A DNA stretch of 64,000 nt from Actimicrobium sp047621665 (GCA_047621665.1 JBLHMB010000012.1:1-64000), one strand, 5' to 3'; shown: positions 1-8,961, counted from the stretch's first letter. Notes: a model not told the origin generated them from the letters alone. A program made the numbers and translations.

Positions 1-1275
1 GTGCCAATTGTCGGTACTTCGCCGGACATGATTGACGCCGCCGAAGACCGCGAGCGCTTTTCGCAATTGCTGAAAGATCTCGGCTTGCGTCAGCCGCCAA
101 ACCGTACCGCCCGTACCGAAGCGGATGCCTTGTTGCTGGCGCAGGAAATCGGCTATCCGCTGGTGGTGCGTCCGTCGTATGTGCTGGGCGGGCGGGCGAT
201 GGAAATCGTCCATGAGCAACGTGACCTCGAGCGCTACATGCGTGAAGCGGTCAAGGTATCGCATGATTCACCGGTATTGCTGGATCGCTTTCTCAACGAT
301 GCAATTGAAGTCGATGTCGATTGCCTCTCCGATGGCACCCGTACCTTTATTGGTGGCGTGATGGAACATATCGAGCAGGCTGGTGTGCATTCGGGGGATT
401 CGGCTTGCTCGCTGCCGCCGTATTCGCTGTCGCAATCGACGATTGATGAAATCAAGCGTCAGACGTCATTAATGGCCAAGGGTCTGAACGTGGTCGGCTT
501 GATGAATGTTCAGTTTGCGATACAGCAGCAGGTCATCGATGGCGTGTCGCAGGATGTGGTGTTTGTGCTGGAAGTCAACCCGCGGGCTTCGCGCACGGTG
601 CCATTCGTTTCCAAAGCGACCGGTTTGCAACTGGCAAAGATTGCGGCGCGCTGCATGGTCGGTCAATCGCTTGATAGCCAGGGTATTTACGACGAAGTGG
701 TGCCCGGGTATTTCAGTGTTAAGGAAGCCGTGTTCCCGTTCGTTAAGTTTCCTGGTGTCGACACCATCCTCGGCCCGGAAATGAAATCGACCGGTGAAGT
801 AATGGGCGTTGGCAAGACCTTTGGCGAAGCGTTCGTCAAGTCGCAGCTCGGCGCCGGCGTCAAGTTGCCCTCTTCGGGGCAGGTTTTCCTTAGCGTCAAG
901 GGCAGCGATAAGCCACGCGCGGTAAAAATCGCGGCAGCGCTGGTCAAGATCGGTTTTTCGGTAGCGGCTACCAAAGGGACGGCAGCGGCAATTCGCGAGG
1001 CCGGTATCGTCGTGACCACCGTCAACAAGGTGGTTGAAGGACGTCCGCATGTGGTCGACATGATCAAAAATAACGAAATCGCCCTGGTCATTAATACCGT
1101 CGAAGAAAAGCGCAACGCCATCACTGATTCGCGTGCGATCCGGACCTCGGCACTGGCGGCACGGGTGACGACATACACGACAATCGCCGGCGCTGAAGCT
1201 GCTGTAGCGGGCATGGCACATCTGGATCAGTTGCATGTCTATGATTTACAGGGACTGCATAAGACCTTACACTGA
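1..1275 (+). CDS. carB: carbamoyl-phosphate synthase large chain, C-terminal part (partial)
   Basis: This is the 3' part of carB; the gene begins before the window, so the first codon here is not a real start. The 424 residues cover the second ATP-grasp half (carbamate phosphorylation, with LEVNPRASRTVPFVSKATG near residue 192) and the C-terminal MGS-like allosteric domain from about residue 290 (LPSSGQVFLSVKG, then ATKGTAAAIREAG). CarB makes carbamoyl phosphate for pyrimidine and arginine synthesis with the glutaminase CarA. The frame is intact to a TGA stop. In this family of bacteria greA normally follows carB, as seen here. Confidence 0.97.
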   Translation: MPIVGTSPDMIDAAEDRERFSQLLKDLGLRQPPNRTARTEADALLLAQEIGYPLVVRPSYVLGGRAMEIVHEQRDLERYMREAVKVSHDSPVLLDRFLNDAIEVDVDCLSDGTRTFIGGVMEHIEQAGVHSGDSACSLPPYSLSQSTIDEIKRQTSLMAKGLNVVGLMNVQFAIQQQVIDGVSQDVVFVLEVNPRASRTVPFVSKATGLQLAKIAARCMVGQSLDSQGIYDEVVPGYFSVKEAVFPFVKFPGVDTILGPEMKSTGEVMGVGKTFGEAFVKSQLGAGVKLPSSGQVFLSVKGSDKPRAVKIAAALVKIGFSVAATKGTAAAIREAGIVVTTVNKVVEGRPHVVDMIKNNEIALVINTVEEKRNAITDSRAIRTSALAARVTTYTTIAGAEAAVAGMAHLDQLHVYDLQGLHKTLH

Positions 1276-1306
1276 GGTTGTCGCACGAACGACCTGAACA
1301 CCATTC

Positions 1307-1363
1307 CAGAGGCCACAGAAGGCGCCCGGATTTTCCGGGGCTATTTGTGGCCTCTGTAATTTT
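1307..1363 (+). terminator. nested hairpin after carB
   Basis: An 11-bp perfect inverted repeat (CAGAGGCCACA at 1307-1317 with TGTGGCCTCTG at 1346-1356) encloses a second hairpin (CCCGGA / TCCGGG). It is followed by TAATTTTTAA. The long stem plus a short U-tract fit an intrinsic terminator for carB. The broken T-run suggests partial read-through into greA. Confidence 0.7.
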
Positions 1364-1385
1364 TAACTGATTAAAAAAGAGACTT

Positions 1386-1862
1386 ATGAGTACCGTACCT
1401 ATTACAAAATTTGGCGCGCAACTTCTGAAAGAAGAACTGCACCGCTTGAAAACTAAAGAACGTCCCTCCATCATTAACGCGATTTCCGAAGCGCGTGCTC
1501 AGGGTGACTTGTCAGAAAACGCCGAATACGATGCCGCAAAGGAACGACAGAGCTTCATCGAAGGTCGTATCTCCGACCTCGAAGGCAAGCTTGGTTCCTC
1601 GCAGATTATTGATCCGCTGACACTGGAAGCCGATGGTCGCATCGTGTTTGGCTCGACCGTTTATCTGGAAGACCTCGAAACGGGTGCCAAGGTCACTTAT
1701 CAGATCGTTGGTATCGATGAGGCAGACCTCAAGCTCTTGAAAGTCTCAGTCACGTCGCCGATTGCACGCGCATTGATTGGCAAACTTGCTGGTGACGTGG
1801 TTGGCGTACAAGCGCCTGCCGGCGTGCGTGAATACGAAGTGCTTGAAGTACGTTACGTCTAA
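1386..1862 (+). CDS. greA: transcription elongation factor GreA
   Basis: GreA enters the secondary channel of RNA polymerase and stimulates cleavage of the transcript in backtracked complexes. The 158-residue protein has the usual length. Its N-terminal coiled coil carries the acidic tip motif GDLSENAEYDAAKERQ near residue 42, followed by the C-terminal FKBP-like globular domain (VYLEDLETGAKVTYQIVG). It starts at an ATG about 30 bp after the carB terminator hairpin. A greB paralogue lies at 23.9 kb in the same window. Confidence 0.98.
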   Translation: MSTVPITKFGAQLLKEELHRLKTKERPSIINAISEARAQGDLSENAEYDAAKERQSFIEGRISDLEGKLGSSQIIDPLTLEADGRIVFGSTVYLEDLETGAKVTYQIVGIDEADLKLLKVSVTSPIARALIGKLAGDVVGVQAPAGVREYEVLEVRYV

Positions 1863-1865
1863 CCG

Positions 1866-2336
1866 ATGATGATTGCCGCACGGTTGCGTTTGCTGGTCAT
1901 CGTTTTGTGGGTCGGCAGCCTGTGGACGATCGGCTATCTGGTTGCGCCGACGTTATTCATGACGCTGGCAGACCGGATACTGGCGGGCACGATTGCCGGC
2001 AAACTATTCCGGGTGGAGGCATGGTTATCGGTGGTATCGGCCGTGCTGGTGTTTGCGTTGATTTCCGGCACTGTCGCTGCATCGCGTGCGCGCACGTGGT
2101 TGCTCAGATTAACGGCAGTCATGCTCGGATGTACGTTGGCCGGCTATTTCGGATTACAGCCGATGATGGCAGCCTTGCGTGAAGCGGCGCCAGGAGGGGT
2201 ATTTTCAGCAGAAGCGCGTATGCAATTTGGCATACTGCACGGCGTTGCGAGCGGCTTGTACCTGATTCAAAGCATAGCGGGAATTGTGTTGGTCTTAAAA
2301 AATGACCAGGTCGGAAAGCAAATTCAGGTCAGATGA
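1866..2336 (+). CDS. DUF4149 family membrane protein
   Basis: A 156-residue integral membrane protein with four predicted hydrophobic segments (about residues 6-28, 50-72, 80-100 and 125-147). The pattern of a WxxxxxxVAPTLF-type motif after helix 1 and an HG motif before helix 4 fits the DUF4149 family, which has no established function. It begins 3 bp after the greA stop, so the two are probably cotranscribed. Two ATG codons in tandem (1866 and 1869) could serve as start. Confidence 0.75.
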   Translation: MMIAARLRLLVIVLWVGSLWTIGYLVAPTLFMTLADRILAGTIAGKLFRVEAWLSVVSAVLVFALISGTVAASRARTWLLRLTAVMLGCTLAGYFGLQPMMAALREAAPGGVFSAEARMQFGILHGVASGLYLIQSIAGIVLVLKNDQVGKQIQVR

Positions 2337-2377
2337 CGGGGACTGGTATTTTCAGACCATCCCGTCTTCAGTGAAAC

Positions 2378-2854
2378 TTATTGACCGAGCGACGATTTTT
2401 TGGCGCTGGTTTGACGAGGCTTAGAACGCTTGATCGAGCCACCTTGTGTGACACGCTCATTGCCTTTGACCATCACTTTGGTAACGGACGGGCGTTTGGT
2501 GCCACTCGGGCTAGGTTTGACGATGGTGACCTCACGCATACCGCGGCCTTTTTTTCCGTCAATGCGCAATTCCTTGACGGCTTCTTTTTTAGCGCGATAC
2601 ATCACCAGGAGTTTCCCGATATGCTGTACGGGCGCGGCACCGAGTTTGTCGCAAATCGTCTCATACATGCCGATGCGCGCTTCGCGGTCATCGCCAAAAA
2701 CGCGGACCTTGATCAGACCATGCGCATCAAGGCCATTGTCAATTTCTTTGAGTACCGGTTCTGTCAGTCCCGCCTCACCGATGATGACAATCGGATTTAG
2801 CGCATGCGCTTCGGCACGAAGCGCACTGCGCTCCGATGGTGTGAGTTTCAACAT
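2378..2854 (-). CDS. yhbY: YhbY family RNA-binding protein (CRM domain)
   Basis: A CRM-domain RNA-binding protein linked to assembly of the 50S ribosomal subunit. The N-terminal 97 residues form the domain, with LTPSERSALRAEAHALNP at the start and the conserved GEAGL motif near residue 27. The C-terminal 60 residues are a basic, low-complexity extension (KPSPSGTKRPSV..., KRSKPRQTSAKKS) not found in the short E. coli protein of about 97 residues. It diverges from rlmE with a 33-bp gap, the same arrangement as in E. coli. Confidence 0.92.
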   Translation of the reverse strand: MLKLTPSERSALRAEAHALNPIVIIGEAGLTEPVLKEIDNGLDAHGLIKVRVFGDDREARIGMYETICDKLGAAPVQHIGKLLVMYRAKKEAVKELRIDGKKGRGMREVTIVKPSPSGTKRPSVTKVMVKGNERVTQGGSIKRSKPRQTSAKKSSLGQ

Positions 2855-2887
2855 AAAAAAATCCCTTAAAAGCAGTATTCTACGCGA

Positions 2888-3559
2888 ATGGCAAAGAACA
2901 AATTAAACAAAAACTGGCTGCACGATCACATTAATGATCCGTATGTCAAGCTGGCGCAAAAAGAAGGCTACCGTGCCCGTGCTGTCTATAAGCTCAAGGA
3001 AATTGATGAGGGCGATAAGCTCATTAAGGCCGGGCAGATCATTGTCGATTTGGGCTCGACTCCCGGCAGCTGGTCGCAGTACGTACGTAACAAACTATCG
3101 GGCAAAGCGGGTGGTGGTATCGACGGCATTATCATCGGGCTTGATATGCTGCCGATGGATCCTATTGCTGATGTTCACTTCATTCTGGGCGACTTCCGCG
3201 ATCACAAAGTACTGCGGCAGCTTGAAGTCATCCTGGCCGGTCGCAAGGTTGATGTCGTGCTGTCCGACATGGCACCAAACTTGTCCGGCATCGCGAGTGC
3301 CGACGCAGCGCGAATGGAGCACATCATCGACTTGGCCATCGAGTTTTCGCAAGCGCACTTGAAACCTTCCGGAGCCCTGCTCGTAAAATGTTTTAACGGA
3401 TCAGGGTATAGTCAGATTGTTGAGAAATTCCGTAGTGAATTTAAAACGGTTTCTCCCAAGAAGCCAAAAGCGAGTAAAGACAAATCTTCGGAGATTTTTT
3501 TACTAGGCAAAGGTGTAAAAAATCCAGTTTCATTGCAAAAGTTGCCATTGGACCCTTGA
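2888..3559 (+). CDS. rlmE: 23S rRNA 2'-O-ribose U2552 methyltransferase RlmE
   Basis: RlmE (FtsJ/RrmJ) methylates the 2'-OH of U2552 in the A loop of 23S rRNA on the assembling 50S subunit. The 223-residue protein has the SAM-binding loop VDLGSTPGSWSQY near residue 48, the LSDMAPNLSG motif near residue 125 and the LVKCFNGSGY motif near residue 165, which hold the K-D-K-E catalytic set. The SAM loop reads STPGS where many homologues have AAPGG. It lies just upstream of ftsH, as in E. coli, and starts at an ATG facing yhbY. Confidence 0.96.
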   Translation: MAKNKLNKNWLHDHINDPYVKLAQKEGYRARAVYKLKEIDEGDKLIKAGQIIVDLGSTPGSWSQYVRNKLSGKAGGGIDGIIIGLDMLPMDPIADVHFILGDFRDHKVLRQLEVILAGRKVDVVLSDMAPNLSGIASADAARMEHIIDLAIEFSQAHLKPSGALLVKCFNGSGYSQIVEKFRSEFKTVSPKKPKASKDKSSEIFLLGKGVKNPVSLQKLPLDP

Positions 3560-3583
3560 TTTTTAAGGGCTTTATCCCAATGT
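3555..3583 (+). promoter_or_regulatory. possible sigma-32-type promoter of ftsH
   Basis: CTTGATT (3555-3561) overlaps the rlmE stop and is followed 13 bp later by TCCCAATGT (3575-3583). This resembles the heat-shock consensus CTTGAAA-N11-16-CCCCATNT, with mismatches in both halves. ftsH is heat-shock controlled in E. coli. This is a reading by eye only; a sigma-70-like TAGAAT at 3613-3618 lies closer to the gene but lacks a good -35. Confidence 0.35.
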
Positions 3584-3667
3584 CGTGCGTAGTGGGTACT
3601 CTTTATTACGGGTAGAATAAAATCTGCATCTCAGGCATATGGCGCTACGCGCGTCCAAGGAGTTCTA

Positions 3668-5557
3668 GTGAATAATATGTTTTCCAAGGCCGCCATTTGG
3701 GTCGTCATCGCCATGGTGCTTTTCATGGTGTTCAAGCAGTTTGACAGTCGCACGGCTTCGGGCGGTGCAACAGTCGTGCCTTATTCCGATTTTCTGGATG
3801 AGGTTAAATCCAAGCGAATTAAAGACGCTACTATCGAAGATCGCACGCTAACGGCGACGACGACGGATGGCAAAAAAATCAGGACTGCAATTACCTATCT
3901 CGATCGTGGTTTGATCGGTGACCTGGTGAACAACGGCGTCAAGTTTGATGTCAAGCAGCCTGAAGAGCAGTCGTTCTTGTCTCAGATTTTCATCTCTTGG
4001 TTCCCGATGTTGTTACTTATCGGGGTCTGGGTATTCTTCATGCGCCAGATGCAGGGCGGAGGTAAGGGCGGTGCGTTCTCGTTTGGCAAGTCGAAAGCAC
4101 GTCAACTCGATGAGACAACCAACGCAGTCACTTTTGCTGATGTTGCCGGTTGCGATGAGGCGAAGGAAGAGGTCCAGGAGATTGTTGATTTCCTCCGTGA
4201 TCCGACTAAATTTCAAAAACTCGGCGGCCGGATTCCCCGCGGTGTGCTGATGGTTGGTCCTCCTGGTACCGGTAAAACGTTGCTGGCCAGGGCAATCGCC
4301 GGCGAAGCTAAGGTGCCATTCTTTACGATTTCGGGTTCCGATTTCGTCGAAATGTTCGTCGGTGTCGGTGCGTCACGTGTTCGTGACATGTTCGAAAATG
4401 CTAAAAAACAATCGCCATGTATCATCTTTATCGATGAGATTGACGCGGTTGGCCGACACCGTGGTGCTGGAATGGGTGGCGGTAACGATGAGCGCGAACA
4501 GACATTGAACCAGTTACTGGTCGAGATGGACGGTTTCGAAGCAAATGCCGGCGTGATCGTTATTGCAGCAACTAACCGTGCTGATGTCCTTGATAAAGCG
4601 CTGCTACGTCCGGGTCGTTTTGACCGTCAGGTCGTCGTTGGCTTGCCAGACATTCGCGGTCGTGAACAAATCTTGTACGTGCACATGCGCAAAGTACCAA
4701 TCGGACCAGACGTCAAAGCCGACATCCTTGCCCGTGGTACACCTGGTTTTTCGGGTGCAGATTTGGCCAATCTCGTCAATGAGGCGGCGCTGTTTGCCGC
4801 ACGCCGTAACAAGCGACTGGTTGAAATGCAGGACTTTGAAGATGCGAAAGACAAGATTGTCATGGGTCCGGAACGCAAGTCCGCCGTGATGCGTGAAGAG
4901 GAGCGTCGCAACACAGCGTTCCATGAATCAGGTCACGCTGTGGTAGCGAAGCTGTTGCCAAAAGCTGATCCAGTTCATAAAGTCACTATCATGCCGCGCG
5001 GATTTGCCTTGGGTCTAACTTGGCAGTTGCCGGAACACGACCGCGTCAACTTGTATAAAGACAAGATGCTGGAAGAAATTGCGATTCTGTTTGGCGGTCG
5101 CATCTCAGAAGAGATTTTCATGCACCAGATGTCGACAGGCGCTTCGAACGACTTCGAGCGTGCAACCAAATTGGCTCGTGCGATGGTGACGCGCTACGGG
5201 ATGTCAGAAAGTTTGGGAACGATGGTCTACGAAGATACCGAGCAGGATGCATATTTCGGCCGGATGTCTGCAAAGACCGTGTCAGAAGCCACGCAGCAAA
5301 AAGTCGATCTGGAAATTCGTAGCATTCTTGATGGTCAGTACGCTTTGTCACGCCGTTTGCTTGAAGAGAATCGTGAAAAAGTCGAACTGATGGCAAAGAC
5401 GCTGCTTGAATGGGAAACCATTGATGCAGACCAGATCAACGACATCATGGATGGCCGTGAGCCACGTCTGCCAAAAGCCGGTGTGCCACCACGACGCCAG
5501 ACTTCGGATGGTCCCAACGGTGGTGACGTGACGCCGACAGCGACTGCGCCAGCCTAA
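3668..5557 (+). CDS. ftsH: ATP-dependent zinc metalloprotease FtsH
   Basis: A membrane-anchored AAA+ protease that degrades unassembled membrane proteins and short-lived regulators. The 629 residues contain two N-terminal membrane segments (about 8-24 and 106-125) flanking a periplasmic domain, the AAA module with Walker A GPPGTGKT (197-204) and Walker B IIFIDEIDAVG, the second-region-of-homology arginines, and the zinc site HESGH (about 419-423). The GTG start is chosen because AAGGAG (3657-3662) lies 5 bp upstream; the next ATG (3677) would be too far. A Bax-inhibitor-1 protein, whose E. coli relative YccA binds FtsH, is at 57.8 kb. Confidence 0.98.
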   Translation: MNNMFSKAAIWVVIAMVLFMVFKQFDSRTASGGATVVPYSDFLDEVKSKRIKDATIEDRTLTATTTDGKKIRTAITYLDRGLIGDLVNNGVKFDVKQPEEQSFLSQIFISWFPMLLLIGVWVFFMRQMQGGGKGGAFSFGKSKARQLDETTNAVTFADVAGCDEAKEEVQEIVDFLRDPTKFQKLGGRIPRGVLMVGPPGTGKTLLARAIAGEAKVPFFTISGSDFVEMFVGVGASRVRDMFENAKKQSPCIIFIDEIDAVGRHRGAGMGGGNDEREQTLNQLLVEMDGFEANAGVIVIAATNRADVLDKALLRPGRFDRQVVVGLPDIRGREQILYVHMRKVPIGPDVKADILARGTPGFSGADLANLVNEAALFAARRNKRLVEMQDFEDAKDKIVMGPERKSAVMREEERRNTAFHESGHAVVAKLLPKADPVHKVTIMPRGFALGLTWQLPEHDRVNLYKDKMLEEIAILFGGRISEEIFMHQMSTGASNDFERATKLARAMVTRYGMSESLGTMVYEDTEQDAYFGRMSAKTVSEATQQKVDLEIRSILDGQYALSRRLLEENREKVELMAKTLLEWETIDADQINDIMDGREPRLPKAGVPPRRQTSDGPNGGDVTPTATAPA

Positions 5558-5579
5558 ATCTTTTTTTTATAGCTACAAA

Positions 5580-5608
5580 GGGTGAGGAGTAATCCTCACC
5601 CTTTTATT
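5580..5608 (+). terminator. intrinsic terminator of ftsH
   Basis: GGGTGAGGA, a GTAA loop region and TCCTCACCC form a perfect hairpin of about 8-9 bp directly followed by TTTTATTTT. It lies between ftsH and folP, so folP probably has its own promoter or depends on read-through. Confidence 0.85.
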
Positions 5609-5620
5609 TTGTCTGAAATT

Positions 5621-6463
5621 ATGAATACAACGATGTTCCACTGCGGCAGATATCGCTTTTCACTCAAGGACGATGGCATGCCGCTGATTATGGGCGTCCT
5701 GAATGTCACTCCTGATTCTTTTTCCGATGGAGGCCGTTTCGACTCGCTCGAAGCGGCCATTTCGCGCGCCGAGCAAATGATCGAGGCAGGCGTCGACATC
5801 ATCGATATTGGCGGTGAGTCGACCCGCCCGGGTGCCGCACCCCTACCACTGGACGAGGAGTTGCGCCGTATTTTGCCGGTCGTTTTTGCTTTACGGGATT
5901 GTGGCAAGCCTCTGTCGATCGATACGTACAAGCCAGCGGTGATGGTCGAGGCCATCGCAGCGGGAGCAGACATGATTAATGATATTTCTGGGTTCCGGCA
6001 TCCTGCAGCATTGACTGCAGTCAAGGAAAGTGACTGTGCGCTTTGTATCATGCACATGGTGAGTGATCCGCTACGCATGCAACAGGATCCGACCTATCAG
6101 GATGTTGTGCAACAGGTCAGTGAGTTTTTGCAAGAGCGGATCGCTGACATGGAGGCCTGTGGAATTAAGCGCGAACGGCTGAGTATTGATCCGGGATTTG
6201 GTTTCGGCAAAACGCTGGAGCATAATCTCGCCCTGTTGAAAAATATCCGGCTGATCACCACGAGCCTGGGTCTGCCGCTGTTGGCAGGACTGTCCCGTAA
6301 ATCTATGCTGGGCAGCATTACCGGCCGGCCAGTCAAGCAGCGTCTGGCTGGCAGCCTGGCTGCTGCGCTCGTTGCTGCGGCTAATGGCGCGGCAATCTTG
6401 CGGGTACATGATGTGGCAGAAACCATCGATGCCGTGAAAGTATGGCGCGCAGCGACACTATAA
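5621..6463 (+). CDS. folP: dihydropteroate synthase
   Basis: Condenses p-aminobenzoate with 6-hydroxymethyl-7,8-dihydropterin diphosphate in folate synthesis; this is the target of sulfonamides. The protein has the pterin-loop motif GVLNVTPDSFSDGG, the DIGGESTRPGA motif, DPGFGFGKTLEHN and a late SRKSMLG segment. I set the start at the ATG at 5621 (280 residues, the usual length). A GTG further upstream in frame lies inside the ftsH terminator hairpin and is unlikely to be used; the ATG at 5633 is an alternative. It is followed 21 bp later by glmM, the standard folP-glmM pair. Confidence 0.96.
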   Translation: MNTTMFHCGRYRFSLKDDGMPLIMGVLNVTPDSFSDGGRFDSLEAAISRAEQMIEAGVDIIDIGGESTRPGAAPLPLDEELRRILPVVFALRDCGKPLSIDTYKPAVMVEAIAAGADMINDISGFRHPAALTAVKESDCALCIMHMVSDPLRMQQDPTYQDVVQQVSEFLQERIADMEACGIKRERLSIDPGFGFGKTLEHNLALLKNIRLITTSLGLPLLAGLSRKSMLGSITGRPVKQRLAGSLAAALVAAANGAAILRVHDVAETIDAVKVWRAATL

Positions 6464-6484
6464 AAATGAAAATAAAGGATAACA

Positions 6485-7819
6485 ATGGGACGTAAATATT
6501 TTGGTACCGACGGTGTACGCGGCAAGGTTGGCCAGGCACCGATCACACCAGAGTTTGTCATGCGGCTTGGCTATGCCGCCGGCAAAGTGTTGACGGCATC
6601 AGATAGCGGCAAACCGACAGTACTTATCGGCAAGGACACCCGGATTTCCGGTTACATGCTGGAAGCTGCGCTGCAAGCCGGTTTTGCAGCAGCGGGTGTC
6701 GACGTGATGCTTGCGGGGCCCATGCCGACACCGGCAGTGGCTTACCTGACACGCGCCTTGCGCCTCTCTGCCGGTGTGGTTATCTCGGCATCGCACAATC
6801 CCTACGATGACAACGGTATCAAGTTTTTTTCATCCCAAGGCAATAAGTTACCTGATGCAGTCGAGGAGGCAATCGAAGCGCAGTTGGAGTTGCCGCTTGG
6901 CTGCGTCTTTTCCGATAAGCTCGGCAAGGCACAGCGACTGGATGATGCCCAAGGGCGTTACATCGAATTTTGCAAAAGCACATTTCCGAATGCCCTGGAT
7001 TTACGGGGCATGACAATCGTCGTCGACTGCGCCCATGGCGCGGCGTACCACATTGCCCCGCACGTGTTGCATGAACTGGGTGCGGAAGTCATTGCCATCG
7101 GCAATCAGCCGAACGGTCTGAATATCAACGATCAGGTTGGTGCAACCGCCCCCGAAGCGTTGTCGCGGGCAGTGCGTGCCAATCGTGCCGACCTCGGAAT
7201 TGCACTCGATGGTGACGCCGACCGTCTGGTGATGGTTGATGTTAATGGGCGGATCTATAACGGTGACGAACTGTTGTATGTGATGGCCAGGGACCGCATG
7301 CTGACACAGGACGTACCTGGTGTGGTCGGAACGCTCATGACCAACATGGCACTCGAGGTCGCTTTCCGCAAGCTCGGGATTGAATTTGTCCGTGCCAAGG
7401 TGGGCGACCGCTACGTGCTGGAAGTCTTGCAGGAGCGCGGCTGGACATTGGGTGGTGAAGGATCGGGCCATCTGCTGTTTCTCGACAAGCACACGACGGG
7501 CGACGGGATCGTCTCCGCATTGCAGGTATTGTCGGCCCTCAAGCGCAGTAACAAAACGCTGGCGCAGTACACCGAAGATATTGCGATGTATCCGCAGTCA
7601 TTGATCAACGTGCGTGTTGTAGCGGGTTTTAACTGGCTCAACAATGTAGCAATGGTGGCTGAAAAAGACGCCGTTGAGATCGAGTTGGGTGATGCCGGTC
7701 GGGTGTTGATTCGCGCGTCGGGAACCGAACCACTCATCCGGGTGATGGTCGAAGCGAAGACTGCCGCACTGGCGGAGATGATGGCACGCCGAATTGCCGA
7801 CAAGGTGATGCCAGCCTGA
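6485..7819 (+). CDS. glmM: phosphoglucosamine mutase
   Basis: Converts glucosamine-6-phosphate to glucosamine-1-phosphate for UDP-GlcNAc, peptidoglycan and LPS synthesis. The 444-residue length is standard. The phosphorylated serine sits in the ISASHNPYDDNG motif (Ser103), the metal loop is ALDGDADRLVMVD, the sugar-specificity loop is GGEGSGH and the phosphate site is RASGTEPLIRVMVE. RBS AAGGA is 5 bp upstream of the ATG. In many Burkholderiales the pst-pho genes follow glmM; here only a PhoB-like gene does. Confidence 0.98.
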   Translation: MGRKYFGTDGVRGKVGQAPITPEFVMRLGYAAGKVLTASDSGKPTVLIGKDTRISGYMLEAALQAGFAAAGVDVMLAGPMPTPAVAYLTRALRLSAGVVISASHNPYDDNGIKFFSSQGNKLPDAVEEAIEAQLELPLGCVFSDKLGKAQRLDDAQGRYIEFCKSTFPNALDLRGMTIVVDCAHGAAYHIAPHVLHELGAEVIAIGNQPNGLNINDQVGATAPEALSRAVRANRADLGIALDGDADRLVMVDVNGRIYNGDELLYVMARDRMLTQDVPGVVGTLMTNMALEVAFRKLGIEFVRAKVGDRYVLEVLQERGWTLGGEGSGHLLFLDKHTTGDGIVSALQVLSALKRSNKTLAQYTEDIAMYPQSLINVRVVAGFNWLNNVAMVAEKDAVEIELGDAGRVLIRASGTEPLIRVMVEAKTAALAEMMARRIADKVMPA

Positions 7820-7958
7820 CGCCAGTCGCGATGTTTGATGGGCGAGTTATGTTTGCGAGCTTGTCTTCTATCGTAATCGACCTTATTCAGGATCGACATT
7901 GACGATCCTGAACTACACTGCAATCACATTCGGCTCCGGCCGTACACGCCAGGAAAGA

Positions 7959-8654
7959 ATGGACAATTCCCGTTATCAAATCCTGCTCGTCGAAGATGAA
8001 CCCGGTATTGCCGAGCTACTGCAATTCACACTCGCCGATGCCGGTTTTTCATCACATAATGTTGCCACTGTGCAGGATGCCCGTGCTGCCATTGCCGTCC
8101 AACTGCCGGAATTGGTTTTGCTGGACTGGATGTTGCCGGATGGCTCAGGTTTGGAGTTACTCAAGGAGTGGCGCAAAACTGCGTTAACATCGACACTTCC
8201 AGTCATCATGCTGACGGCTAACGGAATGGACGAAGACAAGATCCGTGGTCTGAATGCCGGAGCCGATGACTACGTTACAAAGCCTTTCTCCCCGCGTGAG
8301 TTGATTGCGCGCATTCATTCCCTGTTGCGCAGTAATCGCCCTGATGCAGCGGGGTTGGTCAGTGTATGTGGACTGATCGCGATCGATTCAGGTCGACATC
8401 TAGTAACGGTTGCGGACACGGCCGTGAAGCTGGATCAGTCTGAATTCCGGTTGCTTAAATTCCTGGTTGTGCATCCTGAGCGCGTGTTTTCACGCGCCCA
8501 ACTGCTCGACAAAGTATGGGGTGATGAGGCCTTCCTGGAAGAGCGGACTGTTGATGTGCACATCATGCGTTTGAGAAAATCACTCGGCGTGGCCGCCAGC
8601 TATATCAAAACCGTGCGCAGTGTCGGTTACATGCTCGATGCCAGTCCGGACTGA
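7959..8654 (+). CDS. phoB: PhoB-type response regulator (OmpR family)
   Basis: A two-domain response regulator. Receiver domain residues 1-120 hold the acidic pair E-D in LLVEDE, the phosphorylated Asp in LLDWMLPDGSG and the Lys in VTKPFSP. The C-terminal winged helix includes VFSRAQLLDKVWG and EERTVDVHIMRLRKSL, which are close to the PhoB wording. Start set at the ATG at 7959 because AGGAAAG precedes it; an upstream TTG gives an unlikely extension. 231 residues. No histidine kinase gene (phoR) or pst genes lie next to it, so the assignment rests on sequence style and on its place after glmM. Confidence 0.8.
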   Translation: MDNSRYQILLVEDEPGIAELLQFTLADAGFSSHNVATVQDARAAIAVQLPELVLLDWMLPDGSGLELLKEWRKTALTSTLPVIMLTANGMDEDKIRGLNAGADDYVTKPFSPRELIARIHSLLRSNRPDAAGLVSVCGLIAIDSGRHLVTVADTAVKLDQSEFRLLKFLVVHPERVFSRAQLLDKVWGDEAFLEERTVDVHIMRLRKSLGVAASYIKTVRSVGYMLDASPD

Positions 8655-8748
8655 GTTGGTTAAATAAGAAGCAGTAGTCATCCCGGATGCAAATTTAAGC
8701 CTTCAAACCATTGACCAGAAGAGGCTCGCCCGCTATGATTCTGTTTAT

Positions 8749-8825
8749 CGGAGTGTAGCGCAGCCCGGTAGCGCACCTGGTTTGGGACCAGGGGGTCCAA
8801 GGTTCGAATCCTTGTACTCCGACCA
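8749..8825 (+). tRNA. tRNA-Pro (TGG)
   Basis: A complete 77-base cloverleaf with acceptor arms CGGAGTG / TACTCCG (one G-U pair), D-arm GCGCAGCCCGGTAGCGC, anticodon arm CCTGG-TTTGGGA-CCAGG with anticodon TGG, T-arm GGTTCGAATCC and an encoded 3' ACCA. Confidence 0.97.
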
Positions 8826-8833
8826 GAAATATA

Positions 8834-8867
8834 AAGCGGGTTGTTTAACGACAACCCGCTTTTTTTC
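8834..8867 (+). terminator. intrinsic terminator after tRNA-Pro
   Basis: AAGCGGGTTGT / ACAACCCGCTT form an 11-bp perfect stem with a 6-base loop, directly followed by seven or more T. It ends the tRNA-Pro transcript, so the tRNA-Arg gene downstream must have its own promoter. Confidence 0.92.
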
Positions 8868-8961
8868 GTTTACGTTAAGCTCAGATGCGCAAGCAAGTTT
8901 CGGTCAGTGCAGCGATCGTTATTCAACAATTGCGAAACACATCCATACCGTCTATTTTCAT

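Noticed and set aside
1..1275. carB read as a truncated or broken gene.
   Set aside because: It is cut only by the window edge; the frame is intact and the C-terminal domains are complete.
5582..5620. A GTG start for folP 39 bases upstream of the chosen ATG.
   Set aside because: It sits inside the ftsH terminator hairpin and adds residues without resemblance to the family.
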